From Hydrogenispora ethanolica (GTDB lineage: Bacteria > Bacillota > UBA4882 > UBA8346), in assembly GCF_004340685.1 (NCBI RefSeq), contig NZ_SLUN01000016.1:59919-123918 (forward strand): a stretch of DNA of 64,000 bases, read 5' to 3'. This document shows, piece by piece, positions 45,668-55,123 of the stretch (positions within the stretch are counted from its first letter, which is position 1; every line of letters begins with the position of its first letter). Below the pieces are notes generated by a model, which was not told the DNA's origin, did not search any database, and worked only from the letters and a program-made list of their open reading frames with translations. The translations under genes and the position numbers were made by a program.

Positions 45668-45846
45668 CGGATGTCAGAGCATCGGCTCACGGTGAAATTT
45701 TCCCGGGAATATCGCGCCCGCCCACGGCAGGTTCCTGGGAAAAAACGCCGAATTGTTTATGGTAAGTTTACCAAGAGGATTTCCAAACCAAGCCCGCAGA
45801 ATGCCTGGTCTCCAAATTTGTCATGCAGAAAGGGTGACTTCTCAAA

Positions 45847-47598
45847 GTGAGCCAGACGAATCAAGCCACACCAAGCCGGACTGGGGTGACGGTGGTCATC
45901 GCCGGCGAGGCCGGCCAAGGGATCCAGACCGTCGAATACCTGCTGGCCAAGATCTTAAAGTCCGAAGGCTACCACATCTTTGCCTCCAAGGAGTATATGT
46001 CCAGAATCCGGGGCGGCGCCAATTCCACCGCCATCCGGGTCAGCTCCGCACGGGTGGCCGCCTATGCCGCGGGAATCGACCTGCTGGTGGCGCTGGACCG
46101 GGAGGCCCCGGCCCATCTCGCCGACCGGCTGAGCCCCGCCACCATCATCGTCGGCGACGCCGCCGGGCTCGGCCTGGACCGGCCGGTGCTCGACATTCCG
46201 TTCGCCGCGATCGCCGCGGCCGCCGGCAACAAGCTCTTCGCCAACAGCGTGGCCAGCGGCGCGGTTGCCGGCCTTTTTCAAGTGGATTTCGCCGGCGTCG
46301 AACGGGCCATCGCCGCCTACTTCCGCGGCAAGCCCCAGGCCATGGTGGACCAGAATATCGCGGCCGCCCGCACCGGCTACGAGGCCGGCCGAGAGCTGGC
46401 CGCCGCGGGGCGGGCCGGCCTGACGCCGCCGGATAAGGACGCGGCCGTTGCCGGGGACCCGATCATCAACGGCAGCGAGGCGCTGGCCCTGGGGGCCGTC
46501 GCCGGCGGCTGCAACTTTATCGCTTCCTATCCGATGTCCCCGGGCACCGGGGTGCTGATCTACCTCTCCCAATTCGCGGCCGACTTCGGCATCGTCGCCG
46601 AGCAGGCCGAGGATGAGATCGCCGCCATCAACATGGGGCTGGGCGCCTGGTACGCCGGGGCCCGGGCCATGGTCTCCACCTCCGGCGGCGGCTTCGCCCT
46701 GATGACCGAGGCAGTCAGCCTGGCCGGGATGATCGAGTCGCCGATGGTGATCCACATCGCGGGCCGGCCCGGACCGGCCACCGGACTGCCGACCCGCACC
46801 GAGCAGGGCGATCTGGAGCTGGCCCTCTACGCCGGGCACGGCGAATTCCCCCGGCTCATCCTGGCGCCGCGCTCCATCGACGCCGCCTTCTACCGGACCG
46901 CCGAGGCCTTCCAACTGGCCGACAGGTTTCAGGTGCCGGTGTTCATTCTGACCGATCAATTCCTGGTGGATTCCTTCCTGAATCTGCCGGAGCTCGATCC
47001 CGCCGGGCTGGAGAACGAGCCCCGGATCGTCGCCACCCCGGCCGATTACCGCCGTTATGAGCTGACGCCGGACGGTCTCTCGCCGCGCGGCATTCCCGGC
47101 CACGGCGCGGGCCTGGTCGGCGTGGACAGCGACGAGCACGACGAGGCCGGGCATATCACCGAGGACCTGGAGCTCCGGGTGCGGATGGTCGACAAGCGCC
47201 TCCGCAAGCTGGAGCTGCTCCGGACCGACCTGGTTCCGCCGCTCTTCCACGGGCCGGCCGACTACCGGACGCTGGTGGTCGGCTGGGGCTCGACCTACCC
47301 GGCGATCCGCGAGGCCCTGGCCGGCCTGGACCGGCCGGATGTGGCCCAGCTCCATCTGGAGCAGGTCTATCCGCTGCCGCCGTCCGCCGTAGCCTATCTG
47401 CAAAAGGCCGAACGGATCATTCTGGTCGAGAACAACGCCACCGGCCAGTTCGGCAAGCTGCTGCGGCAGGAGACCGGGAGGGCCGCGAGCGACCGGATCT
47501 TGAAGTACAACGGCATGCCCTTCGCAGTGGAAGAACTGGCGGAGCGGTTCGCCGCATTGCTAACGGCCGATACGGCCGCCGAAGGGAGTGCTGTCTGA
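45847..47598 (+). CDS. korA: 2-oxoacid:ferredoxin oxidoreductase, fused gamma-alpha subunit
   Basis: Oxidises a 2-oxoacid to acyl-CoA, passing electrons to ferredoxin. 583 residues: N-terminal gamma domain (about 1-190, [18 protein letters not shown] and [15 protein letters not shown]), then alpha domain with pyrimidine-binding region ([46 protein letters not shown]). With KorB it forms the 2-oxoglutarate or branched-chain type enzyme; exact substrate is uncertain. GTG start with AGGGTGA upstream. Overlaps korB by 1 bp. Confidence 0.88.
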   Translation: MSQTNQATPSRTGVTVVIAGEAGQGIQTVEYLLAKILKSEGYHIFASKEYMSRIRGGANSTAIRVSSARVAAYAAGIDLLVALDREAPAHLADRLSPATIIVGDAAGLGLDRPVLDIPFAAIAAAAGNKLFANSVASGAVAGLFQVDFAGVERAIAAYFRGKPQAMVDQNIAAARTGYEAGRELAAAGRAGLTPPDKDAAVAGDPIINGSEALALGAVAGGCNFIASYPMSPGTGVLIYLSQFAADFGIVAEQAEDEIAAINMGLGAWYAGARAMVSTSGGGFALMTEAVSLAGMIESPMVIHIAGRPGPATGLPTRTEQGDLELALYAGHGEFPRLILAPRSIDAAFYRTAEAFQLADRFQVPVFILTDQFLVDSFLNLPELDPAGLENEPRIVATPADYRRYELTPDGLSPRGIPGHGAGLVGVDSDEHDEAGHITEDLELRVRMVDKRLRKLELLRTDLVPPLFHGPADYRTLVVGWGSTYPAIREALAGLDRPDVAQLHLEQVYPLPPSAVAYLQKAERIILVENNATGQFGKLLRQETGRAASDRILKYNGMPFAVEELAERFAALLTADTAAEGSAV

Positions 47599-48461
47599 TG
47601 GAAGCCAAGGATTTCAACCTGGAACACGCCGCGATCGCCTGGTGTCCGGGGTGCGGCAACTTCGGCATCCTGAACGCCCTAAAAGGGGCCCTGGCGGAGC
47701 TGGACATCGCTCCGGAGGGGCTGGTGATGGTCTCGGGGATCGGCCAGGCGGCCAAGACCCCCCACTACCTGAAGTGCAACTTCTTCAACGGCCTGCACGG
47801 CCGGGCGCTGCCGGCGGCCACCGCCATCAAGGCCGCCAATCCCGGGCTGACGGTGATCGCCGAGAGCGGCGACGGCGACATGTACGGCGAGGGCGGCAAC
47901 CATTGGCTGCATACCATCCGCCGCAACCCGAACCTGACCAATCTGGTCCACGACAACATGGTCTACGGTCTGACCAAGGGGCAGGCCTCGCCCACCAGCC
48001 CGCAGGGGATGATCACCCCGGTCCAGGTGCGCGGCGTGGTCAACGAGCCTTTCAACCCGCTGGCCGCGGCCATCGCGCTCGACGCCTCCTTCGTGGCCCG
48101 GGCCTTCAGCGGCGATCTGCAGCAGACCAAGGAAATCCTGAAGCAGGCGATCCGCCATCCCGGTTACGCGCTGGTCGATATCCTCCATCCCTGTGTCTCC
48201 TTTAATAAGCTCAATACCTTCCAGTGGTTCAAGGAGCACACCGAATACCTGGACGCCGGGCATGATCCCTCCGACCGCGAGGCCGCCTTCGCCCAGGCGC
48301 TCCGGACCGACCGCCTGCCCCTGGGCGTCTTCTACCTGAACCGGGAGCGCCGGCCCTTCGAGGAAACGCTGCCGGCCTATGCCGACCGGAGCGAACCGCT
48401 CTACCGGCGCCGCCCCGACCTCGCCAAGCTGGCGGCGGTCATCGCCACCCGGCGGGATTGA
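47598..48461 (+). CDS. korB: 2-oxoacid:ferredoxin oxidoreductase beta subunit
   Basis: Thiamine pyrophosphate-binding catalytic subunit of 287 residues: iron-sulfur and TPP segments [52 protein letters not shown] and [16 protein letters not shown]. The start codon overlaps the korA stop as TGATG, indicating coupling. No separate delta ferredoxin gene is adjacent; the enzyme would use soluble ferredoxin, which NfnAB can reoxidise. A stem-loop and a 21-bp array follow. Confidence 0.92.
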   Translation: MEAKDFNLEHAAIAWCPGCGNFGILNALKGALAELDIAPEGLVMVSGIGQAAKTPHYLKCNFFNGLHGRALPAATAIKAANPGLTVIAESGDGDMYGEGGNHWLHTIRRNPNLTNLVHDNMVYGLTKGQASPTSPQGMITPVQVRGVVNEPFNPLAAAIALDASFVARAFSGDLQQTKEILKQAIRHPGYALVDILHPCVSFNKLNTFQWFKEHTEYLDAGHDPSDREAAFAQALRTDRLPLGVFYLNRERRPFEETLPAYADRSEPLYRRRPDLAKLAAVIATRRD

Positions 48462-48500
48462 GCGCCGGGGCGAAACCATTGAAACGATTCATTCCCACCC

Positions 48501-48529
48501 CAGAACCCAGCCCCGGCGGCTGGGTTCTG
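48501..48529 (+). other. Stem-loop after korB
   Basis: Perfect 12-bp stem CAGAACCCAGCC with complement, 5-nt loop, 40 bp after the korB stop. No T run follows, so it may be an RNA-processing or stability element rather than a simple terminator; array 4 starts within a few bases. Confidence 0.55.
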
Positions 48530-48532
48530 GCG

Positions 48533-48763
48533 TATTGGGGCAACGCGGTCCGTCCGCCGGCCGCGGCAGCCCTTCTCCCGCCTCCGGCGCTTCCGGATCC
48601 GGCGCCGGCGGCACCGCCCGGACCCTTTCCGGAACCGCCAAACCGTCCGGCGGCTCTTCCGGCGGCTTTGCCGGTTCCGCTAAACCAAATTCCGGTTCCT
48701 CCGGACCCGGATCCGGTCCTTCCGGCTGCTGCTCCGGAGGAGCGGACCGGCCCGGCCGGTCCG
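48533..48763 (+). repeat. 21-bp-period tandem array 4 (11 units, edges decay to 48805)
   Basis: Eleven contiguous 21-bp steps on the plus strand, most ending in TTCCG, CCTT or CCG, with cores such as TTTGCCGGTTCCG (48659-48679) and CTCCGGCGCTTCCG (48575-48595). It lies after the korB stop and its stem-loop, reading in the same direction as korB; the RQC-minor-1 gene converges from the other side. Its unit phase and core match arrays 1-3. Confidence 0.75.
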
Positions 48764-48880
48764 GCGCGCGCAAAACCGGGAACCCATCGGCCCCCGGCTT
48801 CGTTATCCTGCTATAAAAATCAACCTTACGTTTCCCGGATTTTCGCCGCCCGTGTCCCGGGAGCTCCGAGACGTTCAGCG

Positions 48881-49561
48881 CTACGAGGTGGCGCTCCGGG
48901 CCTCTTTGCGGGCGCGGTAGGCGGCCAGGTCGATGACATTGCCGCGCGTTTGCGATTCGGGGGCTTCCTCGGGCAGGGGCAGATCGCCGGCCTGCTGCAG
49001 GGTGCTGATGACGTGGCGGATCGCCCGTTGCACCTTCTTGTAGTCCGCCTTGCACCAGGCCTCCAGGGCCGGAATGAAGCGACGGTCCCCGGTGGCCTCG
49101 ATCTTGGCCAACAACAGCAGGATCAGCCCCCGGTCGCGGTCCTTCAGGGTGGTCACCAATTCAAAGCTGCCGCTCAGCGCTTCCTGGCGCAGCCTTTCCA
49201 GCAGCTCGTCGCTATAGGTATCCTTCTCAATGGCCCAGCCGCGTTCGGTATAGACCAGCAGCGGCAGACGGTGGTCGTATTCCAGATCCAGAAAGCCATT
49301 GAGGATGGCCCAATCGATCTTGGCGGTGATCGCTTCGATGGAACAATGCCGGTAGAACCCGTAGGCCGGATTCTGATCCAGCCCGAGCTCAAGCAGTTTT
49401 TTCTCGCGGGATCCTTTGAGCACCTTGGCGAGCATCGTCCGGCCGGCGCGCAGAATCATACCGTCGGCGCCCCGCAGGATCGTCCGGATCTCTTCGAACG
49501 GCAAATCCGTGATATTCTTGGGATCAAGGGTATAATGGACCCGATTGACTCGTTTACCCAT
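48881..49561 (-). CDS. RQC-minor-1 family DNA-binding protein
   Basis: Predicted DNA-binding protein of 226 residues. The N-terminal part (GKRVNRVHYTLDPKNITDLPFEEIRTILRGADG in pieces, then GGRTMLAKVLKGS-like segment RAGRTMLAKVLKGSREKK) corresponds to the RQC-minor-1 winged-helix family, named for similarity to the RecQ C-terminal domain. The C-terminal half (about 140-226) is helical and charged. The role is unknown. Start at 49561 is chosen because of GGAGAGGC just upstream and a conserved N-terminus; an upstream frame extension to 49630 is unsupported. Confidence 0.7.
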   Translation of the reverse strand: MGKRVNRVHYTLDPKNITDLPFEEIRTILRGADGMILRAGRTMLAKVLKGSREKKLLELGLDQNPAYGFYRHCSIEAITAKIDWAILNGFLDLEYDHRLPLLVYTERGWAIEKDTYSDELLERLRQEALSGSFELVTTLKDRDRGLILLLLAKIEATGDRRFIPALEAWCKADYKKVQRAIRHVISTLQQAGDLPLPEEAPESQTRGNVIDLAAYRARKEARSATS

Positions 49562-49941
49562 GCCTCTCCGTCCTTTGAGTGGAGTAACCGCCGGCGCGGC
49601 TCTATTAAAAAAATTCGCTGTCATTCGCATTACTCCTTCCTGAAAGTGTCAGGAAGCGCCGTCCGGCGCCGGAAAATAAAAATCCTGCATAAAGTGGCTT
49701 TTTTTAAAAATGCAGCCCCCGTACGGCCCTGGCCCCGCTTTTCTTAAAATTTTTTGAAGAAATTCCCTTCCTCCCTTCCCCGAAGTTCTCCAGCAGATTC
49801 CTGCGGCGTTCGCCCGGGTTCTTCCCCGCCCCGGAGTCCGGCTTTCAAAAAATTTTCGGGGCCGGAAGGAATACCGGCCGCTTCAGCCGAATATTATAAA
49901 ATACTTTTAAAAAGTTTTTTAAAAAGTTGTGAGGATAGCCT
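49562..49941. other. Divergent promoter region of the RQC-minor-1 and ROK genes
   Basis: 380 bp without a supported gene. The segment 49765-49850 is C/T-rich and faintly resembles a decayed 21-bp array but does not hold a constant step. AT-rich near 49880-49930 before the ROK gene. No clear promoter pair was identified. Confidence 0.3.
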
Positions 49942-51087
49942 GTGCGTAAAGCCATCAATCAGGAACGGATGCGTTCCATCAATAAACGGCAGGTCTTCAG
50001 CTGCGTCAAAAACCACGGCCCGGTCTCCAAGAAGGAGATCGCCGAACTCCTGGGGACCAGCCTGACGACGGTCTCAACCTTCATCAACGAGTTGATCGAG
50101 GAGCACAAGCTAACTCCCTCGGGCACCTCCAAATCGACCGGCGGCCGCAAGTCGGAGATCTTTACCCTCAACCCGGACGCCCTCTATTGTCTGGGGATCG
50201 ACCTGCAGGTGGACCGGCTGGTCAGCGTGGTCCTGAACTTCAACGGCGAGCCGGTCGCCGGGGACAGCGTCCCCTTCCAGGCGCCCGACGAATGGGAGGT
50301 GGCCGCGGCCATCCGCGCCACCATCCGGGACGCCGTCGCCCAGGCGGGGATCGATCCCGCCAAACTGGCCCATATCGGCATCGGGATCCCCGGGATCGTC
50401 GACCCCGACTCCTGCATCGTCGAGTTCGCCCCCAACCTGGAGTGGCGCAATGTCAACCTGCGGCAGCTCTTGGCCCTGGACCAGCCGCTGTTGATCGAGA
50501 ACGAGGCCAACGCCGCCGCGCTCGGCGAGAAGGTCTACGGCGCGGGCCGGCTCTCCGCTAATCTCTGCTTCATCTCGGTGGGGATCGGCATCGGGGCCGG
50601 ACTGATCCTGAATAACGGGCTCTACCGGGGCGCCAGCCATCATGCGGGCGAATTCGGCCATATGACCCTGGACCCCGACGGGCCGGCCTGCCGCTGCGGC
50701 AATCACGGCTGCTGGGAGGTTTTCGCCTCCAACGAGGCCGCCCTGAAGCAGTATTGGCACCGTACCGGCCGCAAGCTCGCCTCTTACGACCATCTGCTGG
50801 CCCTGGCCGCAGCGGCCGACCCCGACGCCGGGGCGGTGCTAGAGGAGATCGCCACCTATCTGGGGATCGGCATCGCCGGCATCGTCAACGGCATCAATCC
50901 GGAGCTGGTGGTGGTCGGCGGCAAGATCGCCACCTGCGGCGAAATGCTGCGCAACCGGCTATTGAAGGAAATCAAGGAGCGCACCCTGGAACGGACCTTC
51001 CGTGGGCTGACGGTGGAGTTTTCGAGCCTGGGCGACCGGGCCACCGCCCTGGGCGTGGCGGAGATGGCGCTGGATCGGATGGTGTAG
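49942..51087 (+). CDS. ROK-family transcriptional regulator (XylR-like)
   Basis: Sugar-responsive repressor of 381 residues. An N-terminal winged helix-turn-helix (SKKEIAELLGTSLTTVSTF) precedes a ROK domain (about 75-375) with a glucokinase-like phosphate motif (GIDLQVDRLVSVVLNF), and the zinc-binding C-R-C-G-N-H-G-C-W-E motif. It lies 168 bp before xylB and in the same direction, so it is probably the local xylose repressor, by analogy with Bacillus XylR. GTG start with GAGG 7 nt upstream. Confidence 0.88.
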   Translation: MRKAINQERMRSINKRQVFSCVKNHGPVSKKEIAELLGTSLTTVSTFINELIEEHKLTPSGTSKSTGGRKSEIFTLNPDALYCLGIDLQVDRLVSVVLNFNGEPVAGDSVPFQAPDEWEVAAAIRATIRDAVAQAGIDPAKLAHIGIGIPGIVDPDSCIVEFAPNLEWRNVNLRQLLALDQPLLIENEANAAALGEKVYGAGRLSANLCFISVGIGIGAGLILNNGLYRGASHHAGEFGHMTLDPDGPACRCGNHGCWEVFASNEAALKQYWHRTGRKLASYDHLLALAAAADPDAGAVLEEIATYLGIGIAGIVNGINPELVVVGGKIATCGEMLRNRLLKEIKERTLERTFRGLTVEFSSLGDRATALGVAEMALDRMV

Positions 51088-51254
51088 AGAAAGTCCGGCG
51101 GTCATGGATGCCGCCGGATAAAGGAGGGGTCGGGGGAACCTGGGTTCCACCGGCGACTTTTGCCCCGCTTTTGGTCGGCGGGAAGCGGCCCCTTCGCACA
51201 GGATATTCCCGCCAAACTAAATGTTTTTATTCTCAATATAAAAGGAGTGATTTC

Positions 51255-52757
51255 ATGGCTTATTTACTCGGTTATGACATCGGCAGTTCCTCGATCAAGG
51301 CCACGCTGCTCGATGCGGCCACCGGAGCGGTGGTCGCCTCGGCTACCTCGCCCCAAAACACCGAACTGGCCATCGCCGCGCCCCAACCGGGCTGGGCCGA
51401 ACAAGATCCGGCCACCTGGTGGGAGCATGTCAAGCTGGCGACCGCGGCCATCAAGGCGAAAAGCGGCGTCGACCTGCTGGAGGTGGCGGCCATCGGCCTC
51501 TCTTACCAGATGCACGGGCTGGTGGTCGTCGACCGGCAGCAGCGAGTGCTCCGGCCGGCCATCATCTGGTGTGACAGCCGGGCCGTGGGCATCGGCGACA
51601 AAGCCTTCGCCGCGATCGGACCGGAGACCTGTCTCCAGCACCTCTTGAACTCGCCGGGGAACTTCACAGCCTCCAAGCTGCGCTGGATCCGCGAGAACGA
51701 GCCGGAGATTTTCAGCCGGGTCGACAAGGCGATGCTGCCCGGCGAGTATGTCGCCATGCGCATGACCGGCCTGATCCGGACCACCCCCTCCGGCCTCTCC
51801 GAAGGCATCTGGTGGGACTTCCTGGAGCAAGCCCCGGCCCGGCTGGTGCTGGACCATTACCGACTGGATCCGGAACTGTTGCCGGAGGTCGTGCCGCTCT
51901 TCTCGAACCAGGGCGAGTTGACCGCCGCGGCAGCCGCCGAGCTGGGCCTGAAGCCCGGCGCCGTGGTCGCCTACCGGGCGGGCGATCAGCCGAACAACGC
52001 CTTCTCGTTGAATGTCCTGAACCCGGGCGAGGTGGCGGCCACCGCCGGCACCAGCGGCGTGGTCTACGGCGTCGGCGATCAGCCCAACTATGATCCGCAA
52101 TCGCGGGTGAATACCTTCGTCCACGTCAATCACAGCGCGGCGGCGGCCCGTTACGGCATCCTGCTCTGCCTGAACGGCACCGCCATTCTCAACCGCTGGC
52201 TCCGGGATCTGCTCGATCCGGCGGCCATCTCCTACAAGCAAATGGACCAGCTGGCGGCCGGAGCGCCGGTCGGCTCGGCCGGAATGTCGATCCTGCCCTA
52301 CGGCAACGGCGCCGAACGGACCCTGCAGAACCGGGAGATCGGCGCGGCCATCCACGGCCTGAACTTCAACATCCACGACCGCCGCCATGTCTTGCGCGCC
52401 GCCCAGGAAGGGATCGTCTTCGCCCTCAATTACGGCCTGGAGATCATGGGCCGGATGGGCGTCGGGGTCAAGGCGGTCAAGGCCGGCCACGCCAACATGT
52501 TCCTCAGTCCGCTCTTCGGCGAGGCTTTCGCGTCGGTCACCGGAGCCCAGGTGAAGCTGTACAACACCGACGGTTCCCAGGGCGCGGCCCGGGGCGCCGG
52601 GGTCGGCGCGGGCCTCTACCGCAATTTTGACGAAGCCTTCGCCGGCTTGCAGTCGATCAAGGTCATCGAACCCGATCCGGCGCTGCAACCGGCCTATCAG
52701 GAAGCGTACCAACGCTGGCGGGCCATCCTCGACCAGCAGCTCCATAAAAACCAATAA
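51255..52757 (+). CDS. xylB: Xylulokinase (FGGY family)
   Basis: Cytoplasmic kinase that phosphorylates D-xylulose, 500 residues. The N-terminal half has YLLGYDIGSSSIKATLLDA and QPGWAEQDPATWWEH, and the FGGY-type substrate segment IWCDSRA; the C-terminal half has the phosphate-binding GTSGVVYG and GAARGAGVGAGLY. ATG at 51255 with AAAGGAG; the frame is open much further upstream into the ROK gene but that is out-of-frame shadow. Followed by the isomerase gene after 15 bp. Assignment rests on family and context. Confidence 0.9.
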   Translation: MAYLLGYDIGSSSIKATLLDAATGAVVASATSPQNTELAIAAPQPGWAEQDPATWWEHVKLATAAIKAKSGVDLLEVAAIGLSYQMHGLVVVDRQQRVLRPAIIWCDSRAVGIGDKAFAAIGPETCLQHLLNSPGNFTASKLRWIRENEPEIFSRVDKAMLPGEYVAMRMTGLIRTTPSGLSEGIWWDFLEQAPARLVLDHYRLDPELLPEVVPLFSNQGELTAAAAAELGLKPGAVVAYRAGDQPNNAFSLNVLNPGEVAATAGTSGVVYGVGDQPNYDPQSRVNTFVHVNHSAAAARYGILLCLNGTAILNRWLRDLLDPAAISYKQMDQLAAGAPVGSAGMSILPYGNGAERTLQNREIGAAIHGLNFNIHDRRHVLRAAQEGIVFALNYGLEIMGRMGVGVKAVKAGHANMFLSPLFGEAFASVTGAQVKLYNTDGSQGAARGAGVGAGLYRNFDEAFAGLQSIKVIEPDPALQPAYQEAYQRWRAILDQQLHKNQ

Positions 52758-52772
52758 GGGAGGAATTTCGCA

Positions 52773-53912
52773 ATGGCTATTCCCAAGTCTTACCACAGCG
52801 TCTGTCGCTGGACCTTCAACCCCGGCAAGGGCGGCTTCGTCCCGTCCGACATGCGGCCCGGCTGGAGCGCCGACCGCCTGGATTCGGTGGCGGTCATCGG
52901 CCTGATCAAAAAGAAGATCGCCCCCCGCATGCCTGAGCACATCGAGCTCGGTTATGAAGTCCACTACGACACCGAGATCAACGACCAAAACGCCGCGGCC
53001 ATGGCCGACGCCCTGCTCGACGCGGGCATGCACCTGGCGATGATCACCCCCGGCGGCCATTCCCATTTCGCCTACGGCGGGATCGCCTCGCTCGATCCCA
53101 ACGAACGCAAAGCGGCCGAGGATCTGGGCACCCGAACCGTCGAACTGGCCTACGGCACCATGAAGAAAGCCTGGCATCCCGATCCGGCGCTGGCGCCGTC
53201 CCTGATCCTCTGGAACGGCTCCTACGGTTATGACCTGGCCTCGGTGGGCATCCGCCGCATGTACCAGAACCTCAAGGAGAGCGTGGCCGGTCTCTGCCGC
53301 CGCGAGGCCGAGCTGGGCGGGAAACTGCACATCGGCTTCGAGCCCAAACCGAACGAAGGCCATCCGGCGATGCTGATCCCCACCGTCGCCTCGGCGCTGC
53401 TCTTCTGGCGGAAGCTGGAGGAGGAATTCGGCGTCTCCCGCAAGCAGAAAGGCGTCAACAAAGAGTTCGGCCACTCCGAGATGATCGGCCTCGACCACGT
53501 CTATGACTCCGTCGAGGAGCTGGACAACAACGCCATGGTCCACATGCACCTCAACAGCCAGGGCTATAACGACGGAATCATCCTCGGCGGCCCCGGCAAA
53601 TACGATATCGACCACGGCACCCGGATCAACGGCATGAACATCGCCATCGCCGGCCTGATCCAGGAGGCGGGCTTCAACCGTTGGAAAGGCCATGACATGC
53701 AGGTCCGGGCCTACGACGACGAAGAACAGGGCATCGACCGGGTGGTCCGCTCCATCCTCTACTGGGACGCCTGCGAACAAGCCGCCCGCCGGCTCGACAC
53801 CCCGCAGCTCCTGAAGCATCTGGAGCAACGCGAGACCGCCAAGGCCGAAGACATGATGCGCGCCGCCCTGGTGGACGCCTGCGGAATCTTCGAGGAGCTT
53901 TACAAAGGTTAA
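52773..53912 (+). CDS. xylA: Xylose isomerase-like TIM-barrel protein
   Basis: Likely converts D-xylose to D-xylulose. 379 residues; shorter than classical XylA (about 440), but conserved segments typical of the family remain: GFEPKPNEGHPAMLIPTVASAL (in pieces; metal-binding Glu), LDHVYDSVEELDNNAMVHMHLNSQ and a basic/acidic metal site region (GHDMQVRAYDDEEQG). It belongs to the xylose isomerase-like superfamily, so exact substrate is less certain than for a canonical XylA. Strong GGGAGG site; a terminator follows the stop. Confidence 0.72.
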   Translation: MAIPKSYHSVCRWTFNPGKGGFVPSDMRPGWSADRLDSVAVIGLIKKKIAPRMPEHIELGYEVHYDTEINDQNAAAMADALLDAGMHLAMITPGGHSHFAYGGIASLDPNERKAAEDLGTRTVELAYGTMKKAWHPDPALAPSLILWNGSYGYDLASVGIRRMYQNLKESVAGLCRREAELGGKLHIGFEPKPNEGHPAMLIPTVASALLFWRKLEEEFGVSRKQKGVNKEFGHSEMIGLDHVYDSVEELDNNAMVHMHLNSQGYNDGIILGGPGKYDIDHGTRINGMNIAIAGLIQEAGFNRWKGHDMQVRAYDDEEQGIDRVVRSILYWDACEQAARRLDTPQLLKHLEQRETAKAEDMMRAALVDACGIFEELYKG

Positions 53913-53925
53913 TCATCACGAATGA

Positions 53926-53957
53926 AAAAAGCGTCCTCGATAAGAGGGCGCTTTTTC
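53926..53957 (+). terminator. xylBA terminator
   Basis: AAAAAGCGTCCTC pairs with GAGGGCGCTTTTT (one G:T), 5-nt loop, T run; 13 bp after the isomerase stop. Confidence 0.85.
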
Positions 53958-54115
53958 CATATGCAAATTCGTTCCCCACTGTTAAGGGCTCTTTTCTTTC
54001 CAGAATCCCTCAAAGAAAGTTTTACATTTAGAAAAAGGATTTTTTAAAACCGTGTAAAATTTAACTGCAGATAACAATTTTTGCATCTCCTGAAAAAAGA
54101 AGGTTGCAAAAGCGA

Positions 54116-55120
54116 ATGCGAACCACCCTGATCGTCGCCTTAATCTCCCTGATCATGATTGCCGTCGCGCTCACGCTGGTCACCCAGACCGTGGGCTACT
54201 TCGGCGACGAGGCGGAGGCCCTGAATTCGCAGAAATATCAGAATTACCGCTACCATTTCGTGATGATCGCCCACGTTACCGAGGAAAGCTACTGGCGGCA
54301 GGTGCTGGCCGGTTCGGCCGAACTCTGCCGCAGCCAGAAGATTGCCCTGGAAAACTACGGGCCGCGGTTTATGAACCCCAAGGAATTGGAGAGGTTCCTG
54401 GAGATGGCGGTCCTCTCCAGCGTTGACGGGATCCTCGTCGCCGCGCCCAACGATCCGACCCTAAAATCCCTGGTCGAAGAGGCCATGGCCAAAGACATCC
54501 CGGTGGTGGCCCTCTCCAACCATTTGGAGACGTCCGGGCGCATCTCGTTTGTCGGCACCTCCACCTATGATCTGGGTTACAAAACCGGCCAGGCGCTCGG
54601 CCAGGCGGCGACGGGCCCAATCCGGGCGGCGTTATTGGTCAACTCCAACTTCTCGGAGAACGGCTCCCGGAACTACCTGCGGGGTTTTGAAGCGGCCATC
54701 CGCAACCGGCCCGAGCTCTCCATCAGCCTGGTGGTCAACTCCAAAGGCGAAAGCATCAGCGCCGAGGATCAAACCCAATCGATTCTGAAGAACCACCCCG
54801 AGATTCAGGCGATCATCTGTTCCGACCCCAATGACACCCTGGGCGTGGCCAAACTGGTGGTCGACCTGAACCAGGTCTCACGCATCACCATCATCGGTTA
54901 TGGCCTGACCTCCGAGATCGCCAACTACATCCGGCGCGGCGTCATCGCCGGAGTCCTGGCCGACGATCCGGGCGCCCTGGGGGTTCAGGGACTGTCGGCT
55001 CTGATCCGTTTGAAAGAGGGCCAGTCGACCCAGGAGGTTTACAACATGCCCTTATATCTCATCAACGCCAAAAATGTCGACTCATTCTACCGCCAGTTCA
55101 ATCTGGCCGAGTCCAGGTGA
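54116..55120 (+). CDS. Membrane-anchored sugar-binding protein, XylFII-like sensor
   Basis: Periplasmic-binding-protein type I domain (LacI/RbsB fold) tethered by an N-terminal membrane span (TLIVALISLIMIAVALTLVT), 334 residues. It is encoded directly before a histidine kinase and a YesN-type regulator, in the order described for the clostridial XylFII-LytS-YesN system, in which XylFII binds D-xylose and activates the kinase. No permease follows it immediately. Start at 54116 chosen on spacing to GAAGG; a TTG four codons upstream is possible. Confidence 0.83.
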   Translation: MRTTLIVALISLIMIAVALTLVTQTVGYFGDEAEALNSQKYQNYRYHFVMIAHVTEESYWRQVLAGSAELCRSQKIALENYGPRFMNPKELERFLEMAVLSSVDGILVAAPNDPTLKSLVEEAMAKDIPVVALSNHLETSGRISFVGTSTYDLGYKTGQALGQAATGPIRAALLVNSNFSENGSRNYLRGFEAAIRNRPELSISLVVNSKGESISAEDQTQSILKNHPEIQAIICSDPNDTLGVAKLVVDLNQVSRITIIGYGLTSEIANYIRRGVIAGVLADDPGALGVQGLSALIRLKEGQSTQEVYNMPLYLINAKNVDSFYRQFNLAESR

Positions 55121-55123
55121 GCC

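Noticed and set aside
45656..45850. Basic 64-residue open frame just before korA
   Set aside because: No ribosome site, overlaps the inverted repeat arm and the korA start, and no recognisable family.
49765..49850. Sixth 21-bp array
   Set aside because: The TTC words recur at unequal distances; without a constant step it is not distinguishable from C/T-rich intergenic sequence.
51264..53828. Long open frame opposite xylB and xylA
   Set aside because: Antisense shadow of two well-supported enzymes; composition is that of complementary codons and no family motif is present.
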